Source: Polyangia bacterium
GTDB taxonomy: Bacteria > Myxococcota_A > Polyangia > Nannocystales > Nannocystaceae
DNA: 64,000 bases
Assembly (NCBI GenBank): GCA_030429545.1
Contig: JAUIFF010000007.1
Coordinates: forward strand, 310,001 to 374,000
Direction: 5' to 3'
Of this stretch, positions 26,755 to 34,579 are shown piece by piece. Made by a program: the position numbers and the translations under genes. Positions within the stretch are counted from its first letter, which is position 1. The number at the start of each line of letters is the position of its first letter. The notes below the pieces were generated by a model. It searched no databases and was not told the origin of the DNA. It worked only from the letters and a program-made list of their open reading frames with translations.

Positions 26755-28437
26755 CTACCCGACGTCTGGTAGGCACGCAAACTCGATCCCGACCTGGGCA
26801 TCGAAGTCTTGTTGGACCAGCTCACACGCAGCCGGACACAGGTGCATGGCGTCGCCGTCGATATAAAAACCGTTGTCTGTACATTGATCGAGGCCATCGA
26901 CTTGGACCAATGCAATCGGCTCTCCCATGCCCATTGGCGTGTAGTTGATCACAATCGACTCCGGGTCGAGCTCTTCCCCCTCGGGTGGTGTTGGGACCTT
27001 GAACGAACACTCGACCGGGGACCCTTCGATCACCCCCTGGGCGATCGCCTGAAACACCGCGTCGTACGAGCTCGTATCGCACAGGGGAAACCGCAGGGCC
27101 TGCGTCAGCATGCTTGCCCCCTGGTGCCCCGAACCGGGGTCTACGGCAGTTGGGCACATCTGTGTCACCATTGCCTCGTCGGGGCCGTAGGGTTGGGACT
27201 GTGGATTGTTGTAGGCCATGCCGGCAATCGAGTAGTACTGATAGCGGCGCTTGTCAGCAGTACCAAACTGCTCGGGCGCCATGGCTAGCAGAGCTTCGTC
27301 GAATGCCTGGGCTGCCTCCACACCATCGGCCTCGTTGTCGCCGTCGTAAAACTCGCCACAGGCGATCCCGTCGTCACTGATACCAATGATTGTCTTGAAG
27401 GCATTGGGTCGCAACCATTGTGAGTACCCATCCTCACCAAACTGGTCCTTGGCACCTACAGGAAAATGGTTCAGAAGCTGACACCAGGCGTTGTGGCTGG
27501 CAATGGGCACACTGTAGTGATAGAACTTGCCAGGATTGTGGACCGGTGCGGGAGGGGGGTTTTGACAACCTCCTTCGGGAACTCCGCTGAGTGGTGCCTC
27601 GACACAGATGCTCTCCGGTCCGTTGAACGGTCCGTGTTCACTGACCATAATCACGCGATAGTCGAGCCCACTTTGTTCGATGATATTGGCGAAGTTGATG
27701 TTGATGTTGTCTTGAACGCCTTCGATCTCGGCACCCATGCTCCCCGAGTTGTCGATGACAATCACGATATCGACCGGGAGTTTTTCGAGGGTCGCCTCGT
27801 GGGCTTGGGTGCCGCACGGTGAGGGGGGCAACACGCAGGTATTTTTGCAGCCGTCGTCGTTATCGTCATTGCCGTCGTCGCACTCTTCTCCCTCGTCGAG
27901 CACGCCATCGCCGCAGGTCTGGACCTTGCAGTCGTTGGTGCAGGCATCGTAGTGCTCCTTGTTACCGTCGTCGCACCCCTCGTTGGGGCCGACAAAGCCA
28001 TCCCCGCAGTAGTTGAGTGTACAGTCGGTTTTACACGCGCCGTTGTCGTTGTTTTCATCCCCGAGGTCGCAGATCTCCTCGGGTCCCTTGTCGCCGTCAC
28101 CACAGGTGTTGGCGGTACAGTTGTCGAGGCAACTTGCCCCCGGACCATTGAACTCACCGTTGTCGCACTCTTCGTCGAGATCGAGCAGGCCGTCCCCGCA
28201 CACCGACGGTGTCGGCGGAAGGTCACCGCTGCTGTCAGTACCCGAACTCTCATCCTCATCACTACCAGTTGTGTCACTCTCCATTTCATCCGAGGTTTCG
28301 CTCCCCCCCTGTGACGTGATCCCCGAGATACCCGACCCACTGGCCGACTCCCTATCACTTTCAACGTCTCCACAGGCGGTGGCGCAAACCAGACTAAAGA
28401 CACCAAAGTACAACCATTCCAACTTGTTACGATTCAT
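26755..28437 (-). CDS. VWA-domain lipoprotein with DUF4215 Cys-rich repeats (paralogue 2)
   Basis: 560 residues. Lipobox ATAC (Cys22), a shorter acidic linker to about 78, then four CGDG-type DUF4215 repeats (79-205) with CGDGLLDLDEECDNG, CGDGDKGPEEICDLG, CGDGFVGPNEGCDDG and CGDGVLDEGEECDDG. The VWA domain starts DIVIVIDNSGSM (223-234; MIDAS DxSxS). From here to the end it aligns almost residue for residue with the protein at 6562-8340 (for example GAEI-GVQDNININFA, YRVIMVSEHG, FPLCDTSSYDAVFQAIAQGV, YTPMGMG), so the two are recent paralogues whose linkers diverged. Probable surface adhesin or binding protein. The upstream region shares a 17-base element with paralogue 1. Confidence 0.93.
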   Translation of the reverse strand: MNRNKLEWLYFGVFSLVCATACGDVESDRESASGSGISGITSQGGSETSDEMESDTTGSDEDESSGTDSSGDLPPTPSVCGDGLLDLDEECDNGEFNGPGASCLDNCTANTCGDGDKGPEEICDLGDENNDNGACKTDCTLNYCGDGFVGPNEGCDDGNKEHYDACTNDCKVQTCGDGVLDEGEECDDGNDDNDDGCKNTCVLPPSPCGTQAHEATLEKLPVDIVIVIDNSGSMGAEIEGVQDNININFANIIEQSGLDYRVIMVSEHGPFNGPESICVEAPLSGVPEGGCQNPPPAPVHNPGKFYHYSVPIASHNAWCQLLNHFPVGAKDQFGEDGYSQWLRPNAFKTIIGISDDGIACGEFYDGDNEADGVEAAQAFDEALLAMAPEQFGTADKRRYQYYSIAGMAYNNPQSQPYGPDEAMVTQMCPTAVDPGSGHQGASMLTQALRFPLCDTSSYDAVFQAIAQGVIEGSPVECSFKVPTPPEGEELDPESIVINYTPMGMGEPIALVQVDGLDQCTDNGFYIDGDAMHLCPAACELVQQDFDAQVGIEFACLPDVG

Positions 28438-28721
28438 CTCGTTACCTCCAAAACCGTGCGGTCCGATATTGCGAACCTTTAGTACGGGTGCCTGGCGATA
28501 GTGCCGGGCACGGCTTTATCTAAACATGTCCCAGCAGACATGTAAATACTTTTCTTACAAAAAACGACAGGTCGTTTCTATGAGCACATATGCGCTCGGG
28601 TCGGAGGTCCGGTCGGCTGGCCGGTTTCATCGCCCACTTTTCCCTGTCCGGAGGCACCAAATTCATTGTTTATACATATTAAATTAAATGTACAAACAAT
28701 TAAGAAGGCATACTGAACCAC
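28438..28721. promoter_or_regulatory. Upstream region of VWA paralogue 2
   Basis: Contains an imperfect hairpin GTGCCTGGC/GCCGGGCAC (28488-28496/28503-28511), two ACATGT boxes (28524-28529 and 28538-28543) and TTCATTGTTTATACATA (28662-28678), which differs at one base from 8509-8525 upstream of paralogue 1. The surrounding bases are markedly A/T-rich, fitting a promoter. Confidence 0.5.
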
Positions 28722-28752
28722 AAAAAAGCCCGGCGACCTGGCCGGGCTTTTT
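28722..28752 (-). terminator. Strong intrinsic terminator of tolB
   Basis: AAAAAGCCCGGC and GCCGGGCTTTTT pair as a perfect stem with a short GACCTG loop, 22 bases after the tolB stop. The leftward transcript ends in a U-tract from the A-run, and it would also work rightwards. Confidence 0.93.
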
Positions 28753-28774
28753 GTTCCACCAAGGTGGCCTTTCG

Positions 28775-30052
28775 TTAGTAGGCTTTGGGGCCCCAGTCGG
28801 GGGTCGAGCCTGCCTTGATGATCTGCACCTGGTTGTTGCCCTTTTCGTTGGCAACGTAGATCCCACCGCGGGTCGACTGGAACGCGATCATGCGACCATC
28901 GGGGCTCCAGCTCGGCGAGAGGTTGCGACCGGGGCTCTGGGTGAGGCGGGTGAGCTGGCCCGAACGCACGTCGACGGCGAAGATGTCGTAGCGGTTTGAG
29001 GAGTCGCGGCCGGAGTAGGCGACCAGGCTGCCGAGGGCGCCGCCACCGGGGTTCCAATCGGGGCTCTGGTTGTAGTTGCCCTTTTTGGTGAGTCGCTTGG
29101 CACCACCACCACTCGCGCCCATGCGGAAGACCTGGGGGCCACCGGCACGGTTGGAGACGAATGCGATTTGGTTGCTGCCAGGGCTCCAGGTTGGCGAGCC
29201 GTCGATGGCTTTGTTGTTGGTGAGCCGGGCCTTGATGTTGCCGCTGGGATCGAGGTTGTAGATCTCGGAGTTGCCGTCCTTGGTCAGGGTGACGGCAATG
29301 CTGGCGCCGTTGGGGCTCATGGTGCCGCCCAAGTTGAGGCCGGGGTACTTCGAGATCCGCGAGGCCGCGCCGCCCTTGCTGATCCACAGGTCGGGGTTGC
29401 GCTTGGCGTAGCTGGTAAACAGGACCTGCCCGCCCGGGCCGATGCTCGGGAGGATGTTGAGCGAACGGTTGTTGGTGATCGAAGCCGGAGCCTCGCCGTT
29501 CATCTCAACGGTGTAGACGTTTTTGCTGACGGTCGGGCTGCGACGGGTCCGGACGAACGCGATCCGCGAACCGAACACACCAGGGGTCTTGGTGTAGTAG
29601 TTGACGACGTCGTTCATAAACCGGTTGGCGGCCTTGTTCGGGTCGCTTCCGGGATAGCCCTTGGAGATCAGCGGGCGGTTGCCGCGGGAGGTCTCGTAGA
29701 GTTGGAACTTGACCTGTGCACCGACCTGGGTCGACAGGATAACCGCGTCGACGCCGATGTCGTTCCAGCCCTTGGCGTCAAACCGGGTGGCACGGACCAG
29801 TGCCGCCGGGATGCTCTTGCGGGGAACAACTTCAAAACCACTCGAGATGGTGGCGTTTTTGCGGAGAATGTCGCCTAACCGACCACTGGCTGGTACGGCG
29901 AGACGGAGCAACCGGGTGTTGCCGCCGAGGTCGACGCCGGAGCCAGGGGCCGCTGCGTTAACAACGGCGACGGCGGGGCTGTGACCGGCGTAAAACGACC
30001 CGGCCATAAGGAGTGCTGCGAGAATCGAGGAGCCGAGCAACGTACGCTTCAT
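28775..30052 (-). CDS. tolB: Tol-Pal system beta-propeller protein TolB
   Basis: 425 residues from ATG 30052, with AGAGG eight bases upstream. Signal peptide (ILAALLMAGSFYAGHSPAVA) directs it to the periplasm. Residues 40-180 are the TolB N-terminal alpha/beta domain (RLGDILRKNATISSGFEVVP, DAVILSTQVGAQVKFQLYE, FMNDVVNYYT), and residues 190-425 the six-bladed propeller with the typical TolB blade motifs (SPTWSPGSNQIAFVSNR, LSPSWSPDGRMIAFQS). TolB links Pal to the TolQRA motor during envelope constriction. It is separated from tolQRA by 637 bases including a terminator, and no pal follows within the window, so the usual tolB-pal pairing is broken here. Confidence 0.95.
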   Translation of the reverse strand: MKRTLLGSSILAALLMAGSFYAGHSPAVAVVNAAAPGSGVDLGGNTRLLRLAVPASGRLGDILRKNATISSGFEVVPRKSIPAALVRATRFDAKGWNDIGVDAVILSTQVGAQVKFQLYETSRGNRPLISKGYPGSDPNKAANRFMNDVVNYYTKTPGVFGSRIAFVRTRRSPTVSKNVYTVEMNGEAPASITNNRSLNILPSIGPGGQVLFTSYAKRNPDLWISKGGAASRISKYPGLNLGGTMSPNGASIAVTLTKDGNSEIYNLDPSGNIKARLTNNKAIDGSPTWSPGSNQIAFVSNRAGGPQVFRMGASGGGAKRLTKKGNYNQSPDWNPGGGALGSLVAYSGRDSSNRYDIFAVDVRSGQLTRLTQSPGRNLSPSWSPDGRMIAFQSTRGGIYVANEKGNNQVQIIKAGSTPDWGPKAY

Positions 30053-30689
30053 GGTGATGCCTCTGGGGGGATGAGGTCGATACCTCAAGAGAGTCGAGCA
30101 ACCATACATGTCCGGTGACGCTGGGGAAAGTCCCTGGAAGATTGACCCCAGGTCGAGCAATTTTGCGCAGCTGACTGCGTGCTCGTCGCGGTTTTTGGGC
30201 CCAGGTAGGGATTTTGAACCACCTCCATGGACCCAAACTCAAACACCGATGTCCGTGGTTGCGGTCTCTAGACCTCATCAACGCCCCGCAGCTCGCCGGG
30301 TTTTTTGCGCTGCCGGGTTCGATCTCGCTTTAGAGAAAGCATCGCTGCGGTATCGCAAACGCACCTGGTGCACACGCCGTATGCGACGACGTTCGTATAT
30401 ACACGAAATGCCGTGCCCTGACGCCATCGGGACTATCGGCAGCAAAACAGAAACGGGATTTGTACACCCCCGTTTTAGTTGTATCAACAAAATAGTAGCG
30501 ACCCCGAGTTGCGTCACATCCGTGTAGGTTGGGGCTTAGACCACACTGGCTGGCCGCAGCTGGCCATCATGATCGACACTACCGCCCCGGCCGGCAACAG
30601 CACTCGTTGTACGAGTAGTCAGTCTATTGGCTATGCAACAATTACAAACGGCGCCGGTTATCGGCGCCGTCGTTTGTGATACATCGAAG
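30053..30689. other. Long tolA-tolB intergenic region
   Basis: No gene is visible. It holds the tolA terminator (30644-30676), an A/T-rich palindrome-like TTGTATCAACAA (30479-30490) and CGTATATACA (30394-30403). tolB presumably has its own promoter here; none can be assigned by eye. Confidence 0.45.
30644..30676 (-). terminator. Intrinsic terminator after tolA
   Basis: ACGGCGCCG (30648-30656) and CGGCGCCGT (30662-30670) form a nine-pair stem with a five-base loop, 20 bases past the tolA stop. Leftwards it is followed by TTTGTAATTG. It should end the tolQRA transcript. Confidence 0.75.
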
Positions 30690-31526
30690 CTAGCGAACCC
30701 GGCGGTTGCTGCCGTACGAGAAGATGTACGGAATCCGCTTGCAGCCACCCTTGAGCTGCTTGGCGACGTTGGCCGGCGGGCGCGGGATTTTGACCCGGCG
30801 AACTTCGTTGGCGATGTTGGCATCGTGGGCCTTGTCGCCGGTTGTGCCCTTGGGTTGCACTGTTTTGATGGTGCCGTTGGCACAGATCGTGATGCGGAAC
30901 TTGAAGGTGCCGGGCTTGCCTTGGCCGGCATATGAAGGCGGTTTGATGCCGTTGAGCGCTGCGATCACACCGGTTGCCCAGGGGTCGCCATCTTTGGCCA
31001 TGTCAGACCAGCCGTTGGGTCCGGCAAACGGATCGCCCGGGAGTTCTTTGACGGTCGGCAGGTCCTTGTGCGGAGTATTGCTATCCTGATTCTTCTTGGC
31101 CTTCTTGGCCTTCTTTTTGTTGGGGTCAGGCTTTTCCTGGCTTTTGGTCTTTTCTTTTTTGGGCTTTTTTTCCTCAGGCGGCGGCTCGACCTTTTCTTCT
31201 TTTTTGGTCACCGACTCCTCGGTTGCCATCTCCTCGGCCACAGTCTCCTCGACGATAATTTTTTCGGGGAGGTCCTTGGGATCGAGTTTGGGGCCCTTGC
31301 GCACAAGCTCGCCGGGTAAAAACTCCATCTCCAACTCGTCGTCCTCGACCTCGGCCTTGGCATCGCCGGCCGCGATGAGCCCGATGATCAAGGCGGCGCT
31401 CGACAGCAGCATGCCCAAAAACCCGCCGACGAGGGCAGTCGGATTGCGAAGCAAGTCCGCGAGGTCGCGCGCAATCGATGCGAACGGGGCTAAAACGGCT
31501 GGGAGGCTGCGGATCGGCTTGGCCAT
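30690..31526 (-). CDS. tolA: TolA/TonB-like energy transducer
   Basis: 278 residues from ATG 31526, with AGGAG eight bases upstream; a longer frame to 31601 lacks a ribosome site. One N-terminal membrane helix (about 36-56, GGFLGMLLSSAALIIGLIAA), an acidic stretch, a Glu/Lys/Pro-rich periplasmic spacer (KVEPPPEEKKPKKEKTKSQE and more, about 90-150), then a compact C-terminal domain (FKFRITICANGTIKTVQPKG, NEVRRVKIPRPP) built like a TonB C-terminus, including paired Cys (ITIC...GGC). It spans the envelope to couple TolQR to TolB/Pal or, if it works as TonB, to outer-membrane receptors such as the one at 47036. Order tolQ-tolR-tolA supports the Tol reading. Confidence 0.85.
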   Translation of the reverse strand: MAKPIRSLPAVLAPFASIARDLADLLRNPTALVGGFLGMLLSSAALIIGLIAAGDAKAEVEDDELEMEFLPGELVRKGPKLDPKDLPEKIIVEETVAEEMATEESVTKKEEKVEPPPEEKKPKKEKTKSQEKPDPNKKKAKKAKKNQDSNTPHKDLPTVKELPGDPFAGPNGWSDMAKDGDPWATGVIAALNGIKPPSYAGQGKPGTFKFRITICANGTIKTVQPKGTTGDKAHDANIANEVRRVKIPRPPANVAKQLKGGCKRIPYIFSYGSNRRVR

Positions 31527-31613
31527 GGTGGGTCTCCTGGGGCTAGCAACGACGGTCGCGACGTTTTGGCCTTCAATCGGTGGTCGGTTTACACCGCACA
31601 CACATCGGCCCGA

Positions 31614-32057
31614 TTACGTGCCCTTTTTAAAGTTGGGGTCGGTGATAAACCCGATCTTCTCGACTCCAGCCTTGCGCAGCGCGACCAGCACATCAAGGAC
31701 TTTCTCGTAGGGAACGTTGATATCGCCCTGGATAAAGGCGCGGCCATCGGTTTTGAGCTTCTCGTTGGCCGACAGCTCCGAGGCCATCTTGTCGGGCTCG
31801 GGCGACAGCGGGGTCGAGCCCATAAACACCTGGCCCTTGGCGTCGACCGAGATGACGGAGAGCTCAAACTCGGCTTCTTCGATGACATTGGCCTTGGCCT
31901 TGGGGACCACCAGGTCGACATCCTCTTTGGGCGTCATCAACGGGGTCGAAACCATGAACATGATGAGCAGGCAAAACATCACGTCGACCAGCGAGGTGAC
32001 GTTGATGGCGGCCACCGGGCCGCCGTCGTTTAAGCCGTCTTCGATGTACTTGGACAT
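31614..32057 (-). CDS. tolR: TolR/ExbD family protein
   Basis: 147 residues. Single N-terminal membrane helix (about 20-40) with the conserved proton-path Asp25 in LVDVMFCLLIMFMV, then a periplasmic domain ending FITDPNFKKGT. Length and layout match TolR/ExbD. It forms the motor with TolQ (33 bases upstream) and drives the TolA-like protein downstream (gap 87 bases). Sequence alone cannot separate TolR from ExbD; the neighbouring tolB supports Tol. Confidence 0.93.
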   Translation of the reverse strand: MSKYIEDGLNDGGPVAAINVTSLVDVMFCLLIMFMVSTPLMTPKEDVDLVVPKAKANVIEEAEFELSVISVDAKGQVFMGSTPLSPEPDKMASELSANEKLKTDGRAFIQGDINVPYEKVLDVLVALRKAGVEKIGFITDPNFKKGT

Positions 32058-32090
32058 GGCCGTAGGTGACGCTAAGAACGGGTGCGTGGC

Positions 32091-32813
32091 CTAGAAGAAG
32101 TGCCGCTTGACGATGTTGAGGTAGTCGTGGCTGAAGGTCGACATCTCGGCGCCGAGCACCTTGAGGCGCCGGTTGAAATAGTTGAAGGCAACGACGCTGG
32201 GGATCGCGCTGGCGAGTGCGAGGGCCGTGGTCACCAGGGCTTCGGCGATCGGCTGGGAAACCGTGGCCAGGTCGGCCTGACCTGCGGCGGCGATGTTGAG
32301 GAACGCCTCCATGATGCCCCAAACGGTGCCAAACAGTCCGATGAACGGGGCAGTCGCGCCAACGGTCGCCAAAAATGGCAGCAGGTTTTCGAGCTTGGTC
32401 ATCTCGCTGACGCGGGCGCGGCTGAGCGCACGCTCGACGTTCTCGATGCCGTCCATTTTCTCGTGCATGGTCCCGCCAGCCTGCGGCTGGTCGGTCTTCT
32501 TTTTGACCTTGGACAACTCGACATAACCGGCGGCAAACATCGCGGCGATCGGGCTGTACTTGAGGTTTTGCGCCGACTGATAAATCTCGTCGAGGCGCTT
32601 GCTCTCCCAAAACCGGTCGAGGAACGCGATCGACTGCGACTGCGCCTGGCTGACGTGCACCATCTTGTAGAAGATGACGAACAGCGACAGCGCCACAAGC
32701 GAGAGCAGGAGCAGCACGACGATCAACACGATGCCCTGCGAGGAAAACAGAAGCGTTCCGATGTCGACCGCCCCGAGCAGACTCGGACTTGAGACCAGTT
32801 GCAGCGTCAGCAC
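32091..32813 (-). CDS. tolQ: TolQ/ExbB/MotA proton channel protein
   Basis: 240 residues with three membrane helices: about 25-50 (QGIVLIVVLLLLSLVALSLFVIFY), 145-165 (LPFLATVGATAPFIGLFGTVWGIM) and 185-205 (AEALVTTALALASAIPSVVAF), separated by a large cytoplasmic loop. The second and third helices carry the family's Gly/Thr/Pro signature (ATVGATAPFIGLFGTV). It forms the pentameric channel of the Tol (or Exb) motor. First gene of the leftward tolQ-tolR-tolA unit; its promoter must lie in the 120 bases separating it from the divergent lipoprotein gene. Confidence 0.95.
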   Translation of the reverse strand: MLTLQLVSSPSLLGAVDIGTLLFSSQGIVLIVVLLLLSLVALSLFVIFYKMVHVSQAQSQSIAFLDRFWESKRLDEIYQSAQNLKYSPIAAMFAAGYVELSKVKKKTDQPQAGGTMHEKMDGIENVERALSRARVSEMTKLENLLPFLATVGATAPFIGLFGTVWGIMEAFLNIAAAGQADLATVSQPIAEALVTTALALASAIPSVVAFNYFNRRLKVLGAEMSTFSHDYLNIVKRHFF

Positions 32814-32933
32814 GGTCGCAGGCTACACGCGGTGCGCCCGGGGCGTCAACGCAACTCGACTGCCTGTGTCGAATTCCAAAGCACTATCTTCGCACCTGTG
32901 GTGTATGGTGCAGCCGTGCCGTCAGCTAGGACC

Positions 32934-33512
32934 ATGCGCCCGATCCTGGCGGGTTGGCTCGTACTGTTCGCGGGTGCGTGCAACACGACCGAGGGCCAAG
33001 TTGAACTCCACTGGGCCTTTTTAGACCGGGATAGTGCGCCGGTCGTCCCGGGAAACACGCTGACGATCCCCGACACCTGCTCGCTATTGGGCACGTTCGA
33101 CGAGCAAGTTGGGCCGACCCGCTACGCACTCGAGGTCGTGCTGCACATCTGCCTGCCAGACTGCGAGGCTGGGTGCGACGACCCCGCGTGTCAGGTGATC
33201 GCCCCACAGGTGTTTTCGTGCGAGACCACCCGGGCGACGATGGACATCCCCGCCGGCGACACGCCGTATGTCTTCAGCACCGAGGTCGTCGCCCGCCAGA
33301 CCGACGGCGATAGTTGTAGCTGCACACTTACCAGCGCCTGCGTGGCCACCCCGGGCGCCCGTCAACGCCGGGTCACCGCCGGCCTGGTGACCGATTTGCA
33401 GGTCCAACAACTGCTGTTGACCACCCTCGACTTTGCCGAGGACTTCGACGCCAACAACGACCTTCACCTCGATATCGCCACCTGCTGCGAACCGACGCCG
33501 GTGTGCCCGTAA
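32934..33512 (+). CDS. Lipoprotein, first of three related tandem lipoproteins
   Basis: 192 residues from ATG 32934. Lipobox FAGAC (Cys16), then directly GQVELHWAFLDRD, a strand also seen at the same place in the next two lipoproteins (VELSWRFNEV and FEMRWQIARAG). The remaining protein is Cys-rich (ICLPDCEAGCDDPAC, SCSCTLTSACV, ATCCEPTPVC) and ends on a DxNxD-type loop (FDANNDLHLD). No linker region, unlike most lipoproteins here. Function unknown. TGTAGCTGCA (33315-33324) lies inside. Eight bases separate it from the next gene, implying one transcript, which begins back to back with tolQ. Confidence 0.85.
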   Translation: MRPILAGWLVLFAGACNTTEGQVELHWAFLDRDSAPVVPGNTLTIPDTCSLLGTFDEQVGPTRYALEVVLHICLPDCEAGCDDPACQVIAPQVFSCETTRATMDIPAGDTPYVFSTEVVARQTDGDSCSCTLTSACVATPGARQRRVTAGLVTDLQVQQLLLTTLDFAEDFDANNDLHLDIATCCEPTPVCP

Positions 33513-33519
33513 CAGCCCG

Positions 33520-34272
33520 ATGCGTGCCCTACTCGCCATCGCCCTTGCCCCGCTCCTCCTCGGCGGTTGTGTGTTCCCGGCCCAACCGGCGACCGGCGTC
33601 GAGCTGAGTTGGCGGTTCAATGAGGTTGCCGACCCCTCGACAGACATGCAAGCGGCTGTAGTCCGGACCTGTGCTGGCGCGCTTGTCGGCGAAGTCTCGG
33701 TAACTGTGCGCGACCTCGACGATGCGAGCCGCGAGCACACAACCGAGGTCAACTGTGGCACCGGATTTTTTAGCGGCGACGACCTCTACATCGGAACAAC
33801 CGAGATCTACTACGAGCTGCGGCCGGGGACCTACGCGCTCGAGCTGCTGTTTGCCGACGACAACTCGGGCGCTCCGATCCGCCAAATCACCCGCGAGATC
33901 GAGGTCCGTGCCCAGATCGAGCCGGTCCAGTTTGAGGTTGAGCTCGCACCCGTCGGCTGGGCGCTCGGCCTGCAAAACCCCGATGCCTGTCAGTCGGCGT
34001 CGTTCAACTTTCGACGCGCCGATCCCGAGCGGGATGTTGCCACACCAGACCCGCCGGCCCTGCACGGTCGGGAGAGTCACCACGGGCTCCCACTCGACGG
34101 CACGCAGCTCGCCTGTGCCGACATCATCCCGGGCCTCAACCTCATCGACGCGGTCCGCGGCCACTATATCCTGGCAGTCGAGGTCGATGGCACCAGCTGT
34201 GAATATCCGGTGACCCTGCGGACAGGTAACTTCCAACTCGATCTCGATCTCGCCGCTCCCTGTGGGACCTAG
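33520..34272 (+). CDS. Lipoprotein, second of three related tandem lipoproteins
   Basis: 250 residues from ATG 33520, eight bases after the previous stop. Lipobox LLGGC (Cys17), then TGVELSWRFNEVADPS, the shared opening strand. The pattern continues with RTCAGALVGEVSVTVRD, a carboxypeptidase-like or jelly-roll-like beta domain (YYELRPGTYALELLFAD), and a second half with EFEVELAPVGWAL and ACADIIPGLNLIDAV. Six or more Cys. It may sit in the outer membrane facing the periplasm or surface. Function unknown; beta-sandwich character is inference from alternating hydrophobic strands. Confidence 0.87.
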   Translation: MRALLAIALAPLLLGGCVFPAQPATGVELSWRFNEVADPSTDMQAAVVRTCAGALVGEVSVTVRDLDDASREHTTEVNCGTGFFSGDDLYIGTTEIYYELRPGTYALELLFADDNSGAPIRQITREIEVRAQIEPVQFEVELAPVGWALGLQNPDACQSASFNFRRADPERDVATPDPPALHGRESHHGLPLDGTQLACADIIPGLNLIDAVRGHYILAVEVDGTSCEYPVTLRTGNFQLDLDLAAPCGT

Positions 34273-34579
34273 ACGAGACGTTCCCTGTTCGTTGGTCAGC
34301 CCATGCACATACATTTTGTGTATCTACATCGCTAGGCCAAACCCGTTGATGCCGGAGGGACGGTCCTAAAGGAAGTCGCGTCCTCCCGCGTGTTGCTCGC
34401 AAGATCCACCCAAACCCGCGCCTGTCGCGCAGTCTCGCCTACGCCGACGAGGAAAACCCCCTCAGATGGCCGGTGTCAGCACATTCCCGGTCACGCCGTG
34501 AGAATCTCGATCTACTCAGCCGGTGAAACCTGTCGGTCGTTGTTGCGAAAATCGCCGCTTGGCTGCTAGACCGCTCCCC
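34273..34579. other. 307-base spacer with two adjacent palindromes
   Basis: No gene is visible. It contains TGCACATACA (34304-34313) and TGTATCTACA (34319-34328) whose starts are 15 bases apart, the closest pair in the window. No terminator hairpin is evident, so read-through into the third lipoprotein gene is possible. Confidence 0.45.

Noticed and set aside
28578..29387. 269-codon open frame overlapping tolB
   Set aside because: Low-complexity Gln/Arg/Pro sequence in the shadow of tolB on the same strand in another frame.
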